DNA from: Rallus limicola
Lineage: Eukaryota > Chordata > Aves > Gruiformes > Rallidae
DNA length: 64,000 nucleotides
Assembly (NCBI GenBank): GCA_022605955.1
Contig: JAKCOZ010000040.1
Span: 2,046,001 to 2,110,000 of the forward strand
Direction of reading: 5' to 3'
The position numbers and the translations under genes are program-made. Under the pieces are notes generated by a model. That model worked only from the letters and a program-made list of their open reading frames with translations. It searched no databases and was not told where the DNA came from. Positions 31,792-42,902 of this stretch are shown here, piece after piece (the stretch's first letter is position 1; each line of letters opens with the position of its first letter).

Positions 31792-32167
31792 CCAAAGCAG
31801 GCTCTCCATCTCTCATCCACTACACTCCCCTTCTCCTTGGGAACCAGGTGAGTCTGAAGTCCCTTCTACTATTATAGAATGAAGTGATGTCTCAGTGGAT
31901 ATGTCAGATAATGCCTGTCCTCTGCTAAGGTCTATACTGGGAAGGGAAGCAGGGAGAAGGTTTGGTGGGGAGTGGGGCTGGGTCTGGGCTGAGGTTGGAT
32001 TCTTGGTTTGGAATGAGCTCTCCTGGGCTCCGTTCTCTTTGCACAGTGCCCAAGGAGACAGGCAAAGAGGAAGGTGGGTCCTCCTGCACAGACTCTTACC
32101 TCCTTGCCTGGCACATGCCTTGGGTGCCTCCTTACCCTCTCTCCAGGTGCACCTCCAGCCCTGCAAC

Positions 32168-32473
32168 ATGTCCTGCTACACCCAGTGCCAGCCCTGCTGC
32201 CAGCCCTGCGGCCCGACCCCACTGGCCAACAGCTGCAATGAGCCCTGTGTCAGGCAGTGCCAGAACTCCACCGTGGTCATTGAGCCCTCTCCTGTGGTGG
32301 TGACCCTGCCTGGACCCATCCTCAGCTCCTTCCCACAGAACACCGTTGTGGGCTCCTCCACCTCCGCTGCTGTTGGCAGCATCCTCAGCTGTGATGGAGT
32401 GCCCATCAACTCTGGGGGCTTTGACCTCTCCTGCATCACCAGCCGCTACTGTGGAAGGAGGTACCCTTGCTAA
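32168..32473 (+). CDS. Feather-type beta-keratin, divergent type C (gene 11)
   Basis: 101 aa with 12 Cys. The head [14 protein letters not shown] is as in type C, but the next part reads [11 protein letters not shown], a mix of the type D VRQC and type A QNS. The tail is [10 protein letters not shown], one residue shorter and lacking a Cys. The intron is 31848-32146 (299 nt). The 3'UTR has a CTT-rich tract at about 32655-32690 and ATTAAA at 32891-32896. It is the only keratin gene here outside the near-identical duplicons and stands alone. It probably keeps an older state of the C branch; that is inference. Confidence 0.95.
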   Translation: MSCYTQCQPCCQPCGPTPLANSCNEPCVRQCQNSTVVIEPSPVVVTLPGPILSSFPQNTVVGSSTSAAVGSILSCDGVPINSGGFDLSCITSRYCGRRYPC

Positions 32474-32890
32474 AGACATTGCTGACCTCCCATGAAAGGA
32501 CCCCCATGAATGTAGAAGTCTGTGTTGCTCTGAGGACAGAATGTTGGGACATCACTTTCAGAGGGGCTGAGCATCCATGCCTCCAGCTGCAAAGGAAGGC
32601 AGGAAGAGGCATGCCCGGACTCTCTGAAAGCGTAGCCAATGTATAACTTGTTTGCTTCTTCTTCTTCTTCTTTCTCTCTCTCTCTTTTCTCTGCTGCCTT
32701 CTGCTCCTCAAGGCCATGGATTTTTACAAAGCCAGTCCTGGAGCAGCTTTCTGCCCCTTCCTTTTGTGCTGTAGGCACTTGGACACCCTTTGCGAATTCC
32801 ACCCTGGCCTCAGGGCACAGGCTCTGGGATGATCTGGTATTCCCTGCATAAAAACCACTACTTTTTAAGCTCATTTTCCTCTTTCAAATC

Positions 32891-32896
32891 ATTAAA
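32891..32896 (+). terminator. Poly(A) signal of gene 11
   Basis: ATTAAA followed by GTTCTGCTGCAACC. Confidence 0.75.
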
Positions 32897-32949
32897 GTTC
32901 TGCTGCAACCAAACCTGAGCTTCTGTATGGTCCTTCCCTCTCAAGATGT

Positions 32950-33429
32950 TCTCACAAGCTACCTAGAGACAAAAGTACTGTTCTGATCAAATCGACATGA
33001 TGTAAGGGCACGTGGCACGTGTACTCTGGGGAACACAACAGTGGGAAACTATGTACAGTGTATCTTGCACCTGAGAAAGATGTTGTCAGGTGCCCAAATG
33101 GCAGTGGTCACCAGGGACTGCCTTGATCCATCTCTGCTCAGAAATGCTTCCTGGGTTCTGGAGTGTGTCCTACAGATGAGAAGCCTGTCTTCGACTGACC
33201 TCTAGTGTGTCACTGGAGGCCTGCAAGAGTCCATGGATAGGTCAGCATTAAATGAGTTGTTGGGGAAGGCAGTTCCTCCTGCTCTCAATGGAGCTGTGTT
33301 GGAGATGGAGGCTCAGAAAGAAGGTAGCCCTAAAGTACAGAATGAATGGAAAATCCTCAGGAGGTGAATAGCCTCAAAAACAGCTCCCAGGTAGGAGCAT
33401 GGACAGATCCTTGGGCAGAGAGAGTAGGG
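32950..33429. other. Intergenic sequence after gene 11
   Basis: Unique spacer without a supported gene. It contains overlapping CACGTG-like sites (GGCACGTGGCACGTGTAC at 33008-33025), which may or may not be functional. Confidence 0.4.
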
Positions 33430-33640
33430 ACATCTTCCACTAAACCATGTTGCCCCATCCAACCTGGCCTTGAACACTCCCAGGGGTGGAGCACAACTTC
33501 TCTGGACAACTTGCTTCAGTCTCACCACCTGCACACTAAAGATGTTTTTTCCTTATATCTAACTTAAATCTACCCTTCTTTATTTTAAACCCATTACCCC
33601 TTGCCCTTGTCTCACTTCTGTTGTTGATGTTCATGTCACT
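33430..33640 (-). mobile_element. CR1 LINE 3' fragment
   Basis: Reverse-oriented: CATCCAACCTGGCCTTGAAC, CCAGGGGTGGAGCACAAC and CTTATATCTAACTTAAATCT are characteristic CR1 tail phrases. Confidence 0.8.
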
Positions 33641-33879
33641 GCATCTAGCTCACTTCTGGTTTTCAAGTCTACTGAGTTTTTTGGTAAGATCATATGGTGT
33701 CACTATTAATGCCAGCATCTAGGTATTCTTTCTTATGATACTTGAAAATTCATTCCTAAACCTGCACCCTTATCTTACAGTGATGATTAAATTGCTGGCA
33801 CTCCTGAAGCATCCACAATTCTGTGGGTATGGAAAAGACAAAGAACTCCTGAAGACACTGTTTTGTTTGAAATAGGGGC

Positions 33880-34480
33880 TCAGGAACACTAAGACCCTTT
33901 GGACCAGCTGAGATTCCCCTCATACAATCTTCATTGCTTTGCTGATGGGTACACTTTTTCCCTCAAGCTGAAGGGACTGTGGCCTGTGGATGAGTCCACA
34001 TGAGAGAAGGACACCCTGAAGCATCTATGGTTGTGCTTGTTTCAGTGCCACAGCAGGTACAACTTGAAGGGATTGTGGCCTAAGGATAAGTCAACAGCTC
34101 AGAAGGCACAGTTTGAAGCATCTGTGGCTATGGAAAAGTCCATGACACAGCAGGTACACCTTGAAGCATAAGTGGCTTGTTTCAGTGCCACAGCAGGTAC
34201 AACTTGAAGGGATTGTGGCCTAAGGATAAGTCAACAGCTCAGAAGGCACAGTTTGAAGCATCTGTGGCTATGGAAAAGTCCATGACACAGCAGGTACACC
34301 TTGAAGCATAAGTGGCTGTGCATGAGGCCATGCTAGAACACCTCAAAGCATCTGTGGCTGTGGATAAGTCTATGACACAGCAAGTCTACCGCTGAAGAGA
34401 CTGTGGCTCATAAATAAGGCCACACTTCAGAACTGTGGTCTGTGGATAAATCCACACCAAAGCAGGGGCAAGGGGGGGAA
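33880..34480 (+). repeat. Degenerate ~47 bp minisatellite with an exact 140 bp duplication
   Basis: Imperfect units of about 47 bp, each reading CTTGAAG-A-CTGTGGC...GATAAGTC...CACAGCAGG. Inside it, 34035-34174 and 34175-34314 are two practically identical 140 bp units, each spanning three minor repeats. Tandem repeats of this kind sit just before the 3' LTR of avian ERVL-type elements, so I read it as the 3' internal part of the element ending at 35465. Confidence 0.7.
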
Positions 34481-34880
34481 TTAATTTCAATTTTCAACTC
34501 TATCATCTAGTCCAAATGGACCAAGGGTGGATTTTACAACAGATTAACCCTTATATCGTGATAATCAATGATTTGAGTTATGGGAATGTTGCAGGAAATA
34601 CTGTAGCAGGCACTACTCAAGCCAGTGGAGGACAAGCCTGTAACTCTATGCAACATACAACCTCTCCTATCTTGAGTGACCACCATAACAGATAGAGCCC
34701 AAAGTCAGTAGAAATTTATGGACATTTTACAGACATCATACAAGGGTGATCCATAGGCTAAAGGAATCACATTTGTGCATATATATGAAAGGATGGAAAG
34801 ACCAGGTTGTGGTAAATGAGGATGTATTGGCTGATATGGGAACAGCATGATGTAAATTGTATAGAATAAGGGGTGGAGAA
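34481..34880 (+). mobile_element. ERVL-like element, 3' internal noncoding part
   Basis: Between the minisatellite and the LTR. It ends in ATGTAAATTGTATAGAATAA followed by the purine tract GGGGTGGAGAA, which would act as the polypurine tract directly before the LTR. No gag, pol or env coding remains. Confidence 0.6.
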
Positions 34881-35465
34881 TGTACTGGGTTTGGCTGGGA
34901 TAGTTAGGTTTCTTCATAGTAACTGGTGTGAGACCACAATTTGGATTTGTGCTGAAACAGTGTTAATGAAGGGATGCTTTTGTTATTGTTGAGCAATGCT
35001 TACAGAGTTGAGGCTGTTTCTGCTTCTCACACTGCCCTACTATAGTAGACTATGGGTGCACAAGAAGTTGGGAGCAGACAAAGCTGGGACAGCCAAAACC
35101 AGCTAACCAAAGAGATATTTCATAACATGAAAACATAAAGCATATAAAGCTTGGAGAAGAAGAACAGAGTAAGGGAGATATGGAATGATGGATTTTGTCC
35201 TCCCAAGTTACTATTATACCTGCTGGAGCCCTGCTTTCCTGGAGATGGCTGAACATCTGACTGCTGAAGCAAAGTGGTGACTTCCTTGTTTTGCTTTACT
35301 TATGTGATTGCTTGCTTTATTTATTAAATTGTCTTTATCTCATCCTACAAGATTTCTCACTTTCATTCTTCTGGTTCTATCTCCCAATCAACAGGGCAGG
35401 AATGAGCAAATACTGGCATAGTGCTTGACTGCTTCCAGGGGCAAGAAAATTACAAATACAGTAAA
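34881..35465 (+). mobile_element. ERVL-like 3' LTR
   Basis: Starts TGTACTGGGTTTGGCTGGGA. It carries a TATA-like CATATAAAGC at about 35138-35148, then CTTTCCTGGAGATGGCTGAA, ATTAAATTGTCTTTATCTCA (poly(A) region) and a degenerate end. The order matches the common avian ERVL-type LTR. The element is an old remnant; the window holds no matching 5' LTR next to it. Confidence 0.75.
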
Positions 35466-35483
35466 AGGGTGGTTGCAGATGGA

Positions 35484-36540
35484 ATCACAGAATCACATAA
35501 TTATCAAGGTTGGAAAAGACCTAAAAGATCATCCAGTCCAACCATTCACCTATTACTACCAGCTCCCACTAAACCATGTCCCTCAATACAACATCCAGTC
35601 TTTCCTTGAACACCCCCAGGGTTGGTGACTCCACCACCTCCCTGGGCAGTGCATTCCAGTGCCTGACTACCCTTTCTGAGAAGTAGTGCTTCCTAATGTC
35701 CAGCCTGAATCTCCCCTGGAGCAGCTTGACACCATTCCCTCTAGTTCTATCACTGTCTACACGGGAGAAGAGGCCGACCCCCAGCTCACCACAACCTCCC
35801 TTCAGGAAGTTATAGAGAGCTATAAGGTCTCCCCTGAGCCTCCTCTTCTCCAGGCTGAACAATCCCAGCTCCCTCAGCCGCTCCTCGTAAGGCCTGTGTT
35901 CCAGACCCCTCACCAGCTTAGTAGCCCTCCTCTGAACGCGTTCCAGGGCCTCAATGTCTTTCCTGTAGTGAGGGGCCCAAAACTGAACACAGTACTCGAG
36001 ATGCGGCCTCACAAGTGCTGAGTACAGGGGGACAATTACCTCCCTGTTCCTACTAGTAACACTATTTTTGATGCAAGCCAGGACGCCGTTGGCCTTCTTG
36101 GCCACCCGCGCACACTGTCAGCTCATGTTCAGCCGTGCATCAATCAGTACCCCCAGGTCCATTTCCTCCACACAGTCTTCCAGCCACTCTGCCCCAAGCC
36201 TATAGCGCTGCCTGGGGTTGTGGCCAAAGTGCAGGACTCGGCACTTGCTCTTGTTGAACCTCATGCCATTTACTTCAGCCCAGCTCTCCAGCCTGTCCAG
36301 ATCCCTCTGTAGGGCCTCGCTACCCCCAGGCAGATCCACACTCCCAGCCAATTTAGTGTCATCTGCAAACTTACTGAGGCTGCACTCAATGCCCTCATCT
36401 AGGTCATCAATAAAGATATTGAAGAGGACAGGCCCCAGCACCGAGCCCTGGGGAACACCACTCGTGACCGGTCACCAGCTGGATTTAACTCCATTTACTA
36501 CCACTCTCTGAGCCCGACCCTCCAGCCAGTGGGAGGCTTG
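35484..36540 (-). mobile_element. CR1 LINE, 3' half of ORF2 (well preserved)
   Basis: The minus strand encodes [17 protein letters not shown] and [11 protein letters not shown] (RT motif with FADD catalytic pair), [12 protein letters not shown], and after one stop near 36118 continues with [28 protein letters not shown] and [18 protein letters not shown]. Apart from that stop the frame is open for nearly 900 bp, so this is the youngest CR1 in the window. It is 5' truncated and ends with the GATCATCCAGTCCAACC type 3' tail. Confidence 0.93.
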
Positions 36541-37132
36541 GTGTGAAAGGCAATAAGGCACTGCACATCACTCTTGTAGACAGCACAACTCATGAGTGGA
36601 TTGTGAAATGTCAGAGAAAAACACAGAGGCCTGTGAGGGGCAACCTGTCACACAATCACCACCACCACCACTACTACCACACTGGCCAGAGGGAGACAGG
36701 CCCTCCTGAAGCCAGAACCGCCCACCTGGAAGGGCTCACAGGTGCTGATGGAGGCAGAAACAGCTCCCAGAAACACCCAGTGAGGCCAGGGAGAAGACCT
36801 CCTCACTTGGGCAGTAGTTGGGCTCCCCTCTGTCTGCAGGGCATGCTCAAAGGCTGAGGAGGGCATTTGTGTGCAGGGATACAGCCAGGCAGGCCCTGAG
36901 GGCTGCTCGGCCTGCAGGAGCCAGGGACATCTTCTCAGCTGCAAGGGACAGCTTGACTCCTTGAAAGGAGTCCACTGCCTGTGTCTCCCTCTCCCCTTCC
37001 AGTGAGTATGCCCATGGCTTTCCTTGATGCCTGCAAGAGCTCCCCAGACTGTCACCTTTCTCTCTGGACAATGGGGAGAGCGTCCAGAGCGAGAAGGACC
37101 ACACAGAGACTCAGGCTGGGATGCAGCAGAAC

Positions 37133-37138
37133 TTTAAT
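37133..37138 (-). terminator. Poly(A) signal of gene 12
   Basis: ATTAAA on the minus strand followed by GTTCTGCTGCATCCC. Confidence 0.75.
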
Positions 37139-37531
37139 GAATTGAAGGAGGGAAATGAGGTCCTCTGGGTGGGGGCCAGAGTGCAGGGAGTACCAGGGTG
37201 GCTAGGAGACCTTACCCAGAAGAAGTCTTTTGCCAAGAAAGTGTTGGCACTGGGTGTCTGTCTGTCCTTCTTGGGCTAGGCCTTGGCAGGTGCTCACAGC
37301 CCAGGGCAGCAGAAGGCAGCAGAGAAAAGAGAGAGAGAAAAGAGAGAGAGAAACAGGCAAGTTAGGCAAGGGCCATACTTTCAGAGAGCTCAGGCATGCC
37401 TCTTCCTGCCTTCCTTTGCAGCAGAAGGCATGGATGCTTGGTGCCTCTGAAAGTGATGGCCAGGATCTCCATGCTCAGTCCATTACAGTCTTCTGGGTTC
37501 CTGTTATCCTGTGGGGCTGCCTGCAGCAGCT

Positions 37532-37840
37532 TTAGCAGGGTTGGCATCTGTTGCCACAGTAGCGGCTGGTGATGCAGGAGAGGTCAAAGCCCCCAGAGTT
37601 GATGGGCACTCCATCACAGCTGAGGATGCTGCCAACAGCAGCGGAGGTGGAGGAGCCCACAACGGTGTTCTGTGGGAAGGAGCTGAGGATGGGTCCAGGC
37701 AGGGTCACCACCACAGGAGAGGGCTCAATGACCACAGTGGAAGGCTGGCACTGCCTGCAACAGGGCTCATTGCAGCTGTTGGCCAGCGGGGTTGGGCCGC
37801 AGGGCTGGCAGCAGGGCTGGCACTGGGTGTAGCAGGACAT
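37532..37840 (-). CDS. Feather-type beta-keratin, type C (gene 12)
   Basis: 102 aa, protein identical to gene 9. Exon 2 starts at 37861, the intron is 37862-38164 and exon 1 ends at 38165. The 3'UTR has a private deletion of about 34 bp (the CACCTGACTGCCCCAGAGAG stretch near 37258 is gone) and GTGTTGGCAC for GAGTTTGCAC. Silent and intronic differences (GGGTTGGGCCGC for GGGTCGGGCCGC; CTCTCCAG with GACAGTG) show it is a separate copy rather than a sequencing duplicate. The upstream flank beyond 38545 switches to the inverted 23-25 kb segment. Confidence 0.95.
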   Translation of the reverse strand: MSCYTQCQPCCQPCGPTPLANSCNEPCCRQCQPSTVVIEPSPVVVTLPGPILSSFPQNTVVGSSTSAAVGSILSCDGVPINSGGFDLSCITSRYCGNRCQPC

Positions 37841-38223
37841 GTTGCAGGGCTGGAGGTGCACCTGGAGAGACAGTGGGGGAAGCAGAGCATGAGCGGTGGC
37901 TGAGGAGCAGCCTGTCATCCCAGCACGAGTGACCCAAGGCATGTGGCAGGTGAGGAGATAGAGGCTTTGCACTAGGCCCACAGGCCTCTTTGCCCATCCC
38001 CTTGAGCACCGTGCAAAGAGAACGGAGCCCAGGAAAGATCTTTCCAAACCAGGAACCCAACCTCAGCCCAGCCCCAGCCCCACCCCACCCCAGAGCTTCT
38101 CCCTGCTTCCCCTCCCAGGTCAGGCAGCCCCCTGCCCCGATGTAGGACAGAGCTGCCAACTCACTTGCTTCCAAAGGAGAAGAAGGGGAGTGAAGCGAAT
38201 GAGAGAGGCAAGAGCTGGGATGG

Positions 38224-38252
38224 CTTTTATACCATTCCTGCACTGCCCCAGG
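38224..38252 (-). promoter_or_regulatory. Promoter of gene 12
   Basis: TATAAAAG at 38224-38231 (minus strand) with CCTGGGGCAGTGCAGG. Upstream CATTACCTGGGATGTTTTGC and GGAAATGACAAGGC blocks are intact to about 38385. Confidence 0.85.
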
Positions 38253-38545
38253 TCTTCAGGAAGCCTCTGTGGAAGCCATACTTTTCTGAGAAGCTCATCT
38301 GAAATGCAAAACATCCCAGGTAATGATATGGGCTGTGCTTGGTTTCCTGAAGCCTTGTCATTTCCTTGTTTGGCCGTGCCCACTCCCCCTTGAACACTCC
38401 GATTCAGTGCTGACATGGGAGGCTCAAGGATTCCTGGGGCAGGAGTGCATCAGTGCCAGCAGAAGATGAGTCTCAAGTGCAAGAGATTTCATCTGTAGGA
38501 CATTGGCCTGGGGCCCTCCTGTGCTGGGCACTGGCCTATGGCACT

Positions 38546-39775
38546 GATCTAGAGCCCAAAGAACATAAGATGTGGGAAGTGGAATGGAAGTTGGAAACAG
38601 AGCTGTTCTCCAGGATGTGTAAACATGATGGAAAGACTGAGAGCGTCCAGGTGGGGAGAGTGTCTTTCTGGAGCAGGGGAGGTGGTTTGGAGAAAGACAG
38701 GTTGCAACAACACTGGAGAAGGATCCACACACTGGTTGGGAAACATGCAGAGGAGGGAAGGGAAGGGAAGGGAAGGGAAGGGAAGGGAAGGGAAGGGAAG
38801 GGAAGGGAAGGGAAGGGAAGGGAAGGGAAGGGAAGGGAAGGGAAGGGAAGGGAAGGGAAGGGAAGGGAAGGGAAGGGAAGGGAAGATGAGTTAGTGGGAT
38901 TGTCTCAAACTGAGAGGGGATTACTGCCCAGCAATTTGGGATACATTATGGGATTGCACAAGACATGTAATGGGATATTTAGAGAAGGGACCAAAACTGA
39001 GGAATTGGAAATATCCAGGTGATTTGGAGAGGGACATGTGGCAAAACAGAGGAATAAAGGGATAAAAAGGACTGTCAAAGTGTGAAAAGGTGGATGCTTG
39101 GTAAACTTGTCTGGCCCTCCCCAGAGCTTGATAACTGCAATGTCTCTTATCTTCTTATTACATCACATTTCTACTTATTTCTCATCACAAGGAACTTTCT
39201 GTTCTAAGTGTATATGTATGGAGGTCTAGGTGCCAGCCACTGGAGTGTGACCTTGGGTAAGAAGGCCCATGCAGGCTTCATTGACAGGGCCTTAAACTAG
39301 ACTTGAAGGGGGAGGGGAATTATATCAGGCTAGCCTGTGACAAGCTGTGGGATAACAGGACAAGATTAGAGGGACAGGGTGCCAGTGAGGACCCTCAGCC
39401 TGTTGTGGGCAGACATGCTGGATACACTGCAGCACACTGGATGCCTCATGGATTTGAACCAGAGGCTTCTGAGGTGATGGAAACCACAAGGGCAGCACGG
39501 GTGAGGTTCCTCACAGGAATTCCAACCACTACCACCGGGAAGGCGGCTTCCCCGGGGGCCCAACTTAAATGACTCTTTGCAAACACTCTATCCCAAGTGT
39601 AACTACAGGCTGGGTAGGGGATGGATTGACAGCAGACCTGAGGAGAAGGACTTGAGGGTGTTTGTTAATGAGAAGCTGCACATGAGCTGCCAATGTGCGC
39701 CTGCTGCCCTAAAAGCCAGTGGCTTTTCTGGGATGCATCCAAAGAGTGGTGACCAGCAGGATGAGGGAGATGAAT
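38546..39775. repeat. Inverted, shortened copy of 23390-25435
   Basis: In order: 38560-38755 (inverted 25240-25435), the microsatellite, 38890-39255 (inverted 24721-25100), then directly 39258-39775 (inverted 23390-23887). The 0.83 kb between 23887 and 24720 is absent, with the junction near 39255. Confidence 0.8.
38756..38884 (+). repeat. (GGAAG)n pentanucleotide microsatellite
   Basis: About 25 uninterrupted GGAAG units, the reverse complement of the array at 25104-25234 and set in the same duplicated flanks. Confidence 0.97.
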
Positions 39776-40175
39776 GATTCTCCCACTCTTCTCCACAGTC
39801 CTGACACCCCACCTGGAGTTCTGTGTCCAGCTCTTGGGTCCCCAACATAAGCACATGGAGCTGTTGGAGTGAGTCCAGAGGAGAGCCACCGAGATGATCT
39901 GAGGGCTAGAACACCTCTCTTTGGGAAACAGGCTGAGAGCATGTTGTAGTTCATCCTGGAGAAGAGAAGGATGCGGGGAGACCTTGTTGCAGCCTTCCAA
40001 TACCTGGAGGGGCCTACAAGCATGCTGTAGAGGGACTGTTTACAAGGGCATGGACTGAGGGGCCAAGGCGTAATTGTTTAAAATAAAAGACAGTAGATTT
40101 AGACTAGATATAAGGAAAAAAAATCTCTACTGTGAGGGTGGTGTAACACAGGAACAGGTTGCCCACAGAGGTGGT
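39560..40175 (+). mobile_element. CR1 LINE fragment cut by an LTR element
   Basis: Forward CR1: GGATGGATTGACAGCAGACC, TGGAGTTCTGTGTCCAGCTC, GGAGAAGAGAAGGATGCGGG and ACAGGAACAGGTTGCCCACA in the expected order. It stops at 40175 where TGTGGTGGTTTGACCC, the edge of an LTR in reverse orientation, begins. The LTR therefore inserted into this CR1. Confidence 0.8.
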
Positions 40176-41180
40176 TGTGGTGGTTTGACCCTGGTTGGAG
40201 CTCAGATGCCCACCAAAGCCGCTCTCTCACTCTCCTTTTCAGCTGAGCAGAGGAGAAAATATATATTGAGAGGCTCAGGAGTGAAGATAAGGACAAGGAG
40301 AGATCATTCCACAATCAGTGTCAACGGGCAAAATAGACTCAACAAAGAATAACAGAAAGAGAACCATCTCATTTATTACACTGCACTGCACACCCAGTGA
40401 AACCAGTTGGCTAAGGAGAAGTGCAACCAGACCTTAAAAAACCTCCCCCCACCCCTTCCTTCTTAGCTGACAACTTTATTCTTGATTTCTCTCCCTTCTC
40501 CCCACCCAACCTTGTGGCACAGGGAGGGGCAGGGAATGGGGGGGTGGGGGGTTTTGGTCAGTTCCTCATTAATTGTTTTCCCTCTTAGGTGGGGGGTGAG
40601 AGGGGGTGGCATTCCTCACACTCTTCCCCTGCTCCAGCATGGGGTCCCACCCACAGAAGACAGTCCTCCATGAAATTCTCCACCTTGAGGCCTTTTCGTC
40701 GGGGCATCATCTCCTCACCAATTGCCTCAGCAGGGCTCCCTTCCATGGGGTGTTGACCTTTGGGCCCAGACTGTTCCAGCCTGGTCCCCCCAACAGAGTC
40801 ACAAGTCCCCCAGCAAACCTGCTGCAGCATGGGTCAGTCTCTCCACAGGCTGCAGATGGAATCTCTGCTCCCCATCAGTATCCACGGGCTGCAGGGGGAC
40901 AGCCTGCTTCACCATGGTCTTCTTCACAGCCTGCAGGGGAATGTCTCTCTCCAGCACATGGAGAGTCTCATACCCTCTCCCCCTTCTTCTTCACTAATCT
41001 TGGTGCCTGCACAGTTTCTTACATCTTCTCACTTCCTTCTCTGGTGGCAAAATGCAGCTGCTTGCACTGGTTTGGGGTCTTTTTTCTTAAATGTGATTCC
41101 CAGAGGCCCTGTGACCGTCACTGATTGGCTCAGGCTTGGTCAGTGATGAGTCAGGCCTTCAGTTGGCTGGGGTTTACTCT
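40176..41180 (-). mobile_element. ERVL-like element fragment (LTR-proximal region), reverse
   Basis: Reverse copy of the family seen at 8480-8840. It contains the LTR edge (GTTTGACCCTGGTTGGAGCT), CATTCCTCACACTCTTCCCC, then tandem CTGCTCCAGCATGGG/CTGCAGGGGGACAGCC units at about 40780-40940 and CTGATTGGCTCAGGCTTGG near 41119. No coding domain is left; the pseudo-frames here are not genes. Confidence 0.65.
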
Positions 41181-41704
41181 GTTGAGCTTAGGAAAAGCAC
41201 ATGCAAAATGCAGCCATCATAATGGGTGGTGGCTTCACTATAACGGCCTTTTCTTGTGTTCCAGCCTGGCTGTCTTAGGTGTGTGGTTCCTCTTGGTCAG
41301 CCTGGCCTGGAGTTTTACAAAGGTAGCAGTTTTACAAACAGGTATGAGTGCCTGTGAGGTTGTTCAGGATCACTGTAACAGAGAGAATTTTGAAAGGTCA
41401 AGTTGTGACCTGGCTGTACCTGTTGGAAGCTTCCAGCACTGGAATACTCAAGCCTGGTGCTAGGGAGCCTGGGTCCCAGCAGAGATGACACCTTGATTCC
41501 CTGAGTTTGGTTGAGCAAGTGCCCTAACCACTGGACAATGTGTAAAAAGGCTCTTGGGGTAGAGATAGCAGATCCCAGACATACCTACAAGCCCCTCCTA
41601 CAGATAACACAAATCCTCCTATGTACTGGTTCTACTTGCATGCCTAAGGAGACCGTGAGTGAGCTGTCAAGAAAGAGACCACATGTGCACTTGGAAAATC
41701 CATT
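41181..41704. other. Intergenic sequence, no gene recognised
   Basis: Unique spacer between the LTR remnant and the type C duplicon. Nothing supported. Confidence 0.4.
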
Positions 41705-42465
41705 TCTTCTAGCTGTGCTGGAGGAAATGTTGGCTAGCTTCTCAGAGGATAGACAAGACTGCAGCAAGACCAACAAGGAAGGCTAAATCAGTGCAATGAA
41801 AGCAGAAACACTGTAGAAGCAATGGCTTGTAGCTGGAAAGCACAAGGGGACATATGTAAGAAACAGCCTATCCCTCTTCCTTGGCTGAGAGACACCTGGT
41901 AGCTGGAAATGACTGGTAACCAGAGGTGCACTAGGGAGACGTGGCAGGGAGGAATGCAGGGACATGTGAAGGGCAACCTGTCACACAATCACCACCACCA
42001 CCACTACTACCACATTGGCCAGAGGGAGACAGGCCCTCCTGAAGCCAGAACCGCCCACCTGGAAGGGTTCACAGGTGCTGATGGAGGCAGAAACAGCTCC
42101 CAGAAACACCCAGTGAGGCCAGGGAGAAGACCTCCTCACTTGGGCAGTGGTTGGGCTCCCCTCTGTCTGCAGGGCACGCTCAAAGGCTGAGGAGGGCATT
42201 TGTGTGCAGGGATACAGCCAGGCAGGCCCTGAGGGCTGCTCGGCCTGCAGGAGCCAGGGACATCTTCTCAGCTGCAAGGGACAGCTTGACTCCTTGAAAG
42301 GGGTCCACTGCCTGTGTCTCCCCCTCCCCTTCCAGTGGGTATGCCCATGGCTTTCCTTGATGTCTGCAAGAGCTCCCCAGACTGTCACCTTTCTCTCTGG
42401 ACAACGGGGAGAGCGTCCAGAGCGAGAAGGACCACACAGAGACTCAGGCTGGGATGCAGCAGAAC

Positions 42466-42471
42466 TTTAAT
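42466..42471 (-). terminator. Poly(A) signal of gene 13
   Basis: ATTAAA on the minus strand followed by GTTCTGCTGCATCCC. Confidence 0.75.
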
Positions 42472-42902
42472 GAATTGAAGGAGGGAAATGAGGTCCTCTG
42501 GGTGGGGGCCAGAGTGCAGGGAGTACCAGGGTGGCTAGGAGACTTTACCCAGAAGAAGTCTTTTGCCAGGAAAGAGTTTGCACTGGGTGTCTGTCTGTCC
42601 ACCTGACTGCCCCAGAGAGGGAGGGGGGCAGTAGGTCCTTCTTGGGCTAGGCCTTGGCAGGTGCTCACAGCCCAGGGCAACAGAAGGCAGCAGAGAAAAG
42701 AGAGAGAGAAAAGAGAGAGAGAAACAGGCAAGTTAGGCAAGGGCCATATTTTCAGAGAGCTCAGGCATGCCTCTTCCTGCCTTCCTTTGCAGCAGAAGGC
42801 ATGGATGCTTGGTGCCTCTGAAAGTGATGGCCAGGATCTCCATGCTCAGTCCATTACAGTCTTCTGGGTTCCTGTTATCCTGTGGGGCTGCCTGCAGCAG
42901 CT

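Larger units (their letters stand above)
36640..38545. repeat. Type C duplicon with gene 12 (inverted relative to gene 10)
   Basis: Inverted copy of about 26080-28010. The left edge is abrupt at GGGCAACCTGTCACACAATC. Compared with gene 13 it lacks about 34 bp of 3'UTR near 37258. Confidence 0.85.

Noticed and set aside
40606..41146. Overlapping frames of 128-172 codons in the reverse LTR element
   Set aside because: They read the noncoding tandem region of an ERVL-like element in the wrong orientation, with Ser/Pro/Leu-rich nonsense translations.
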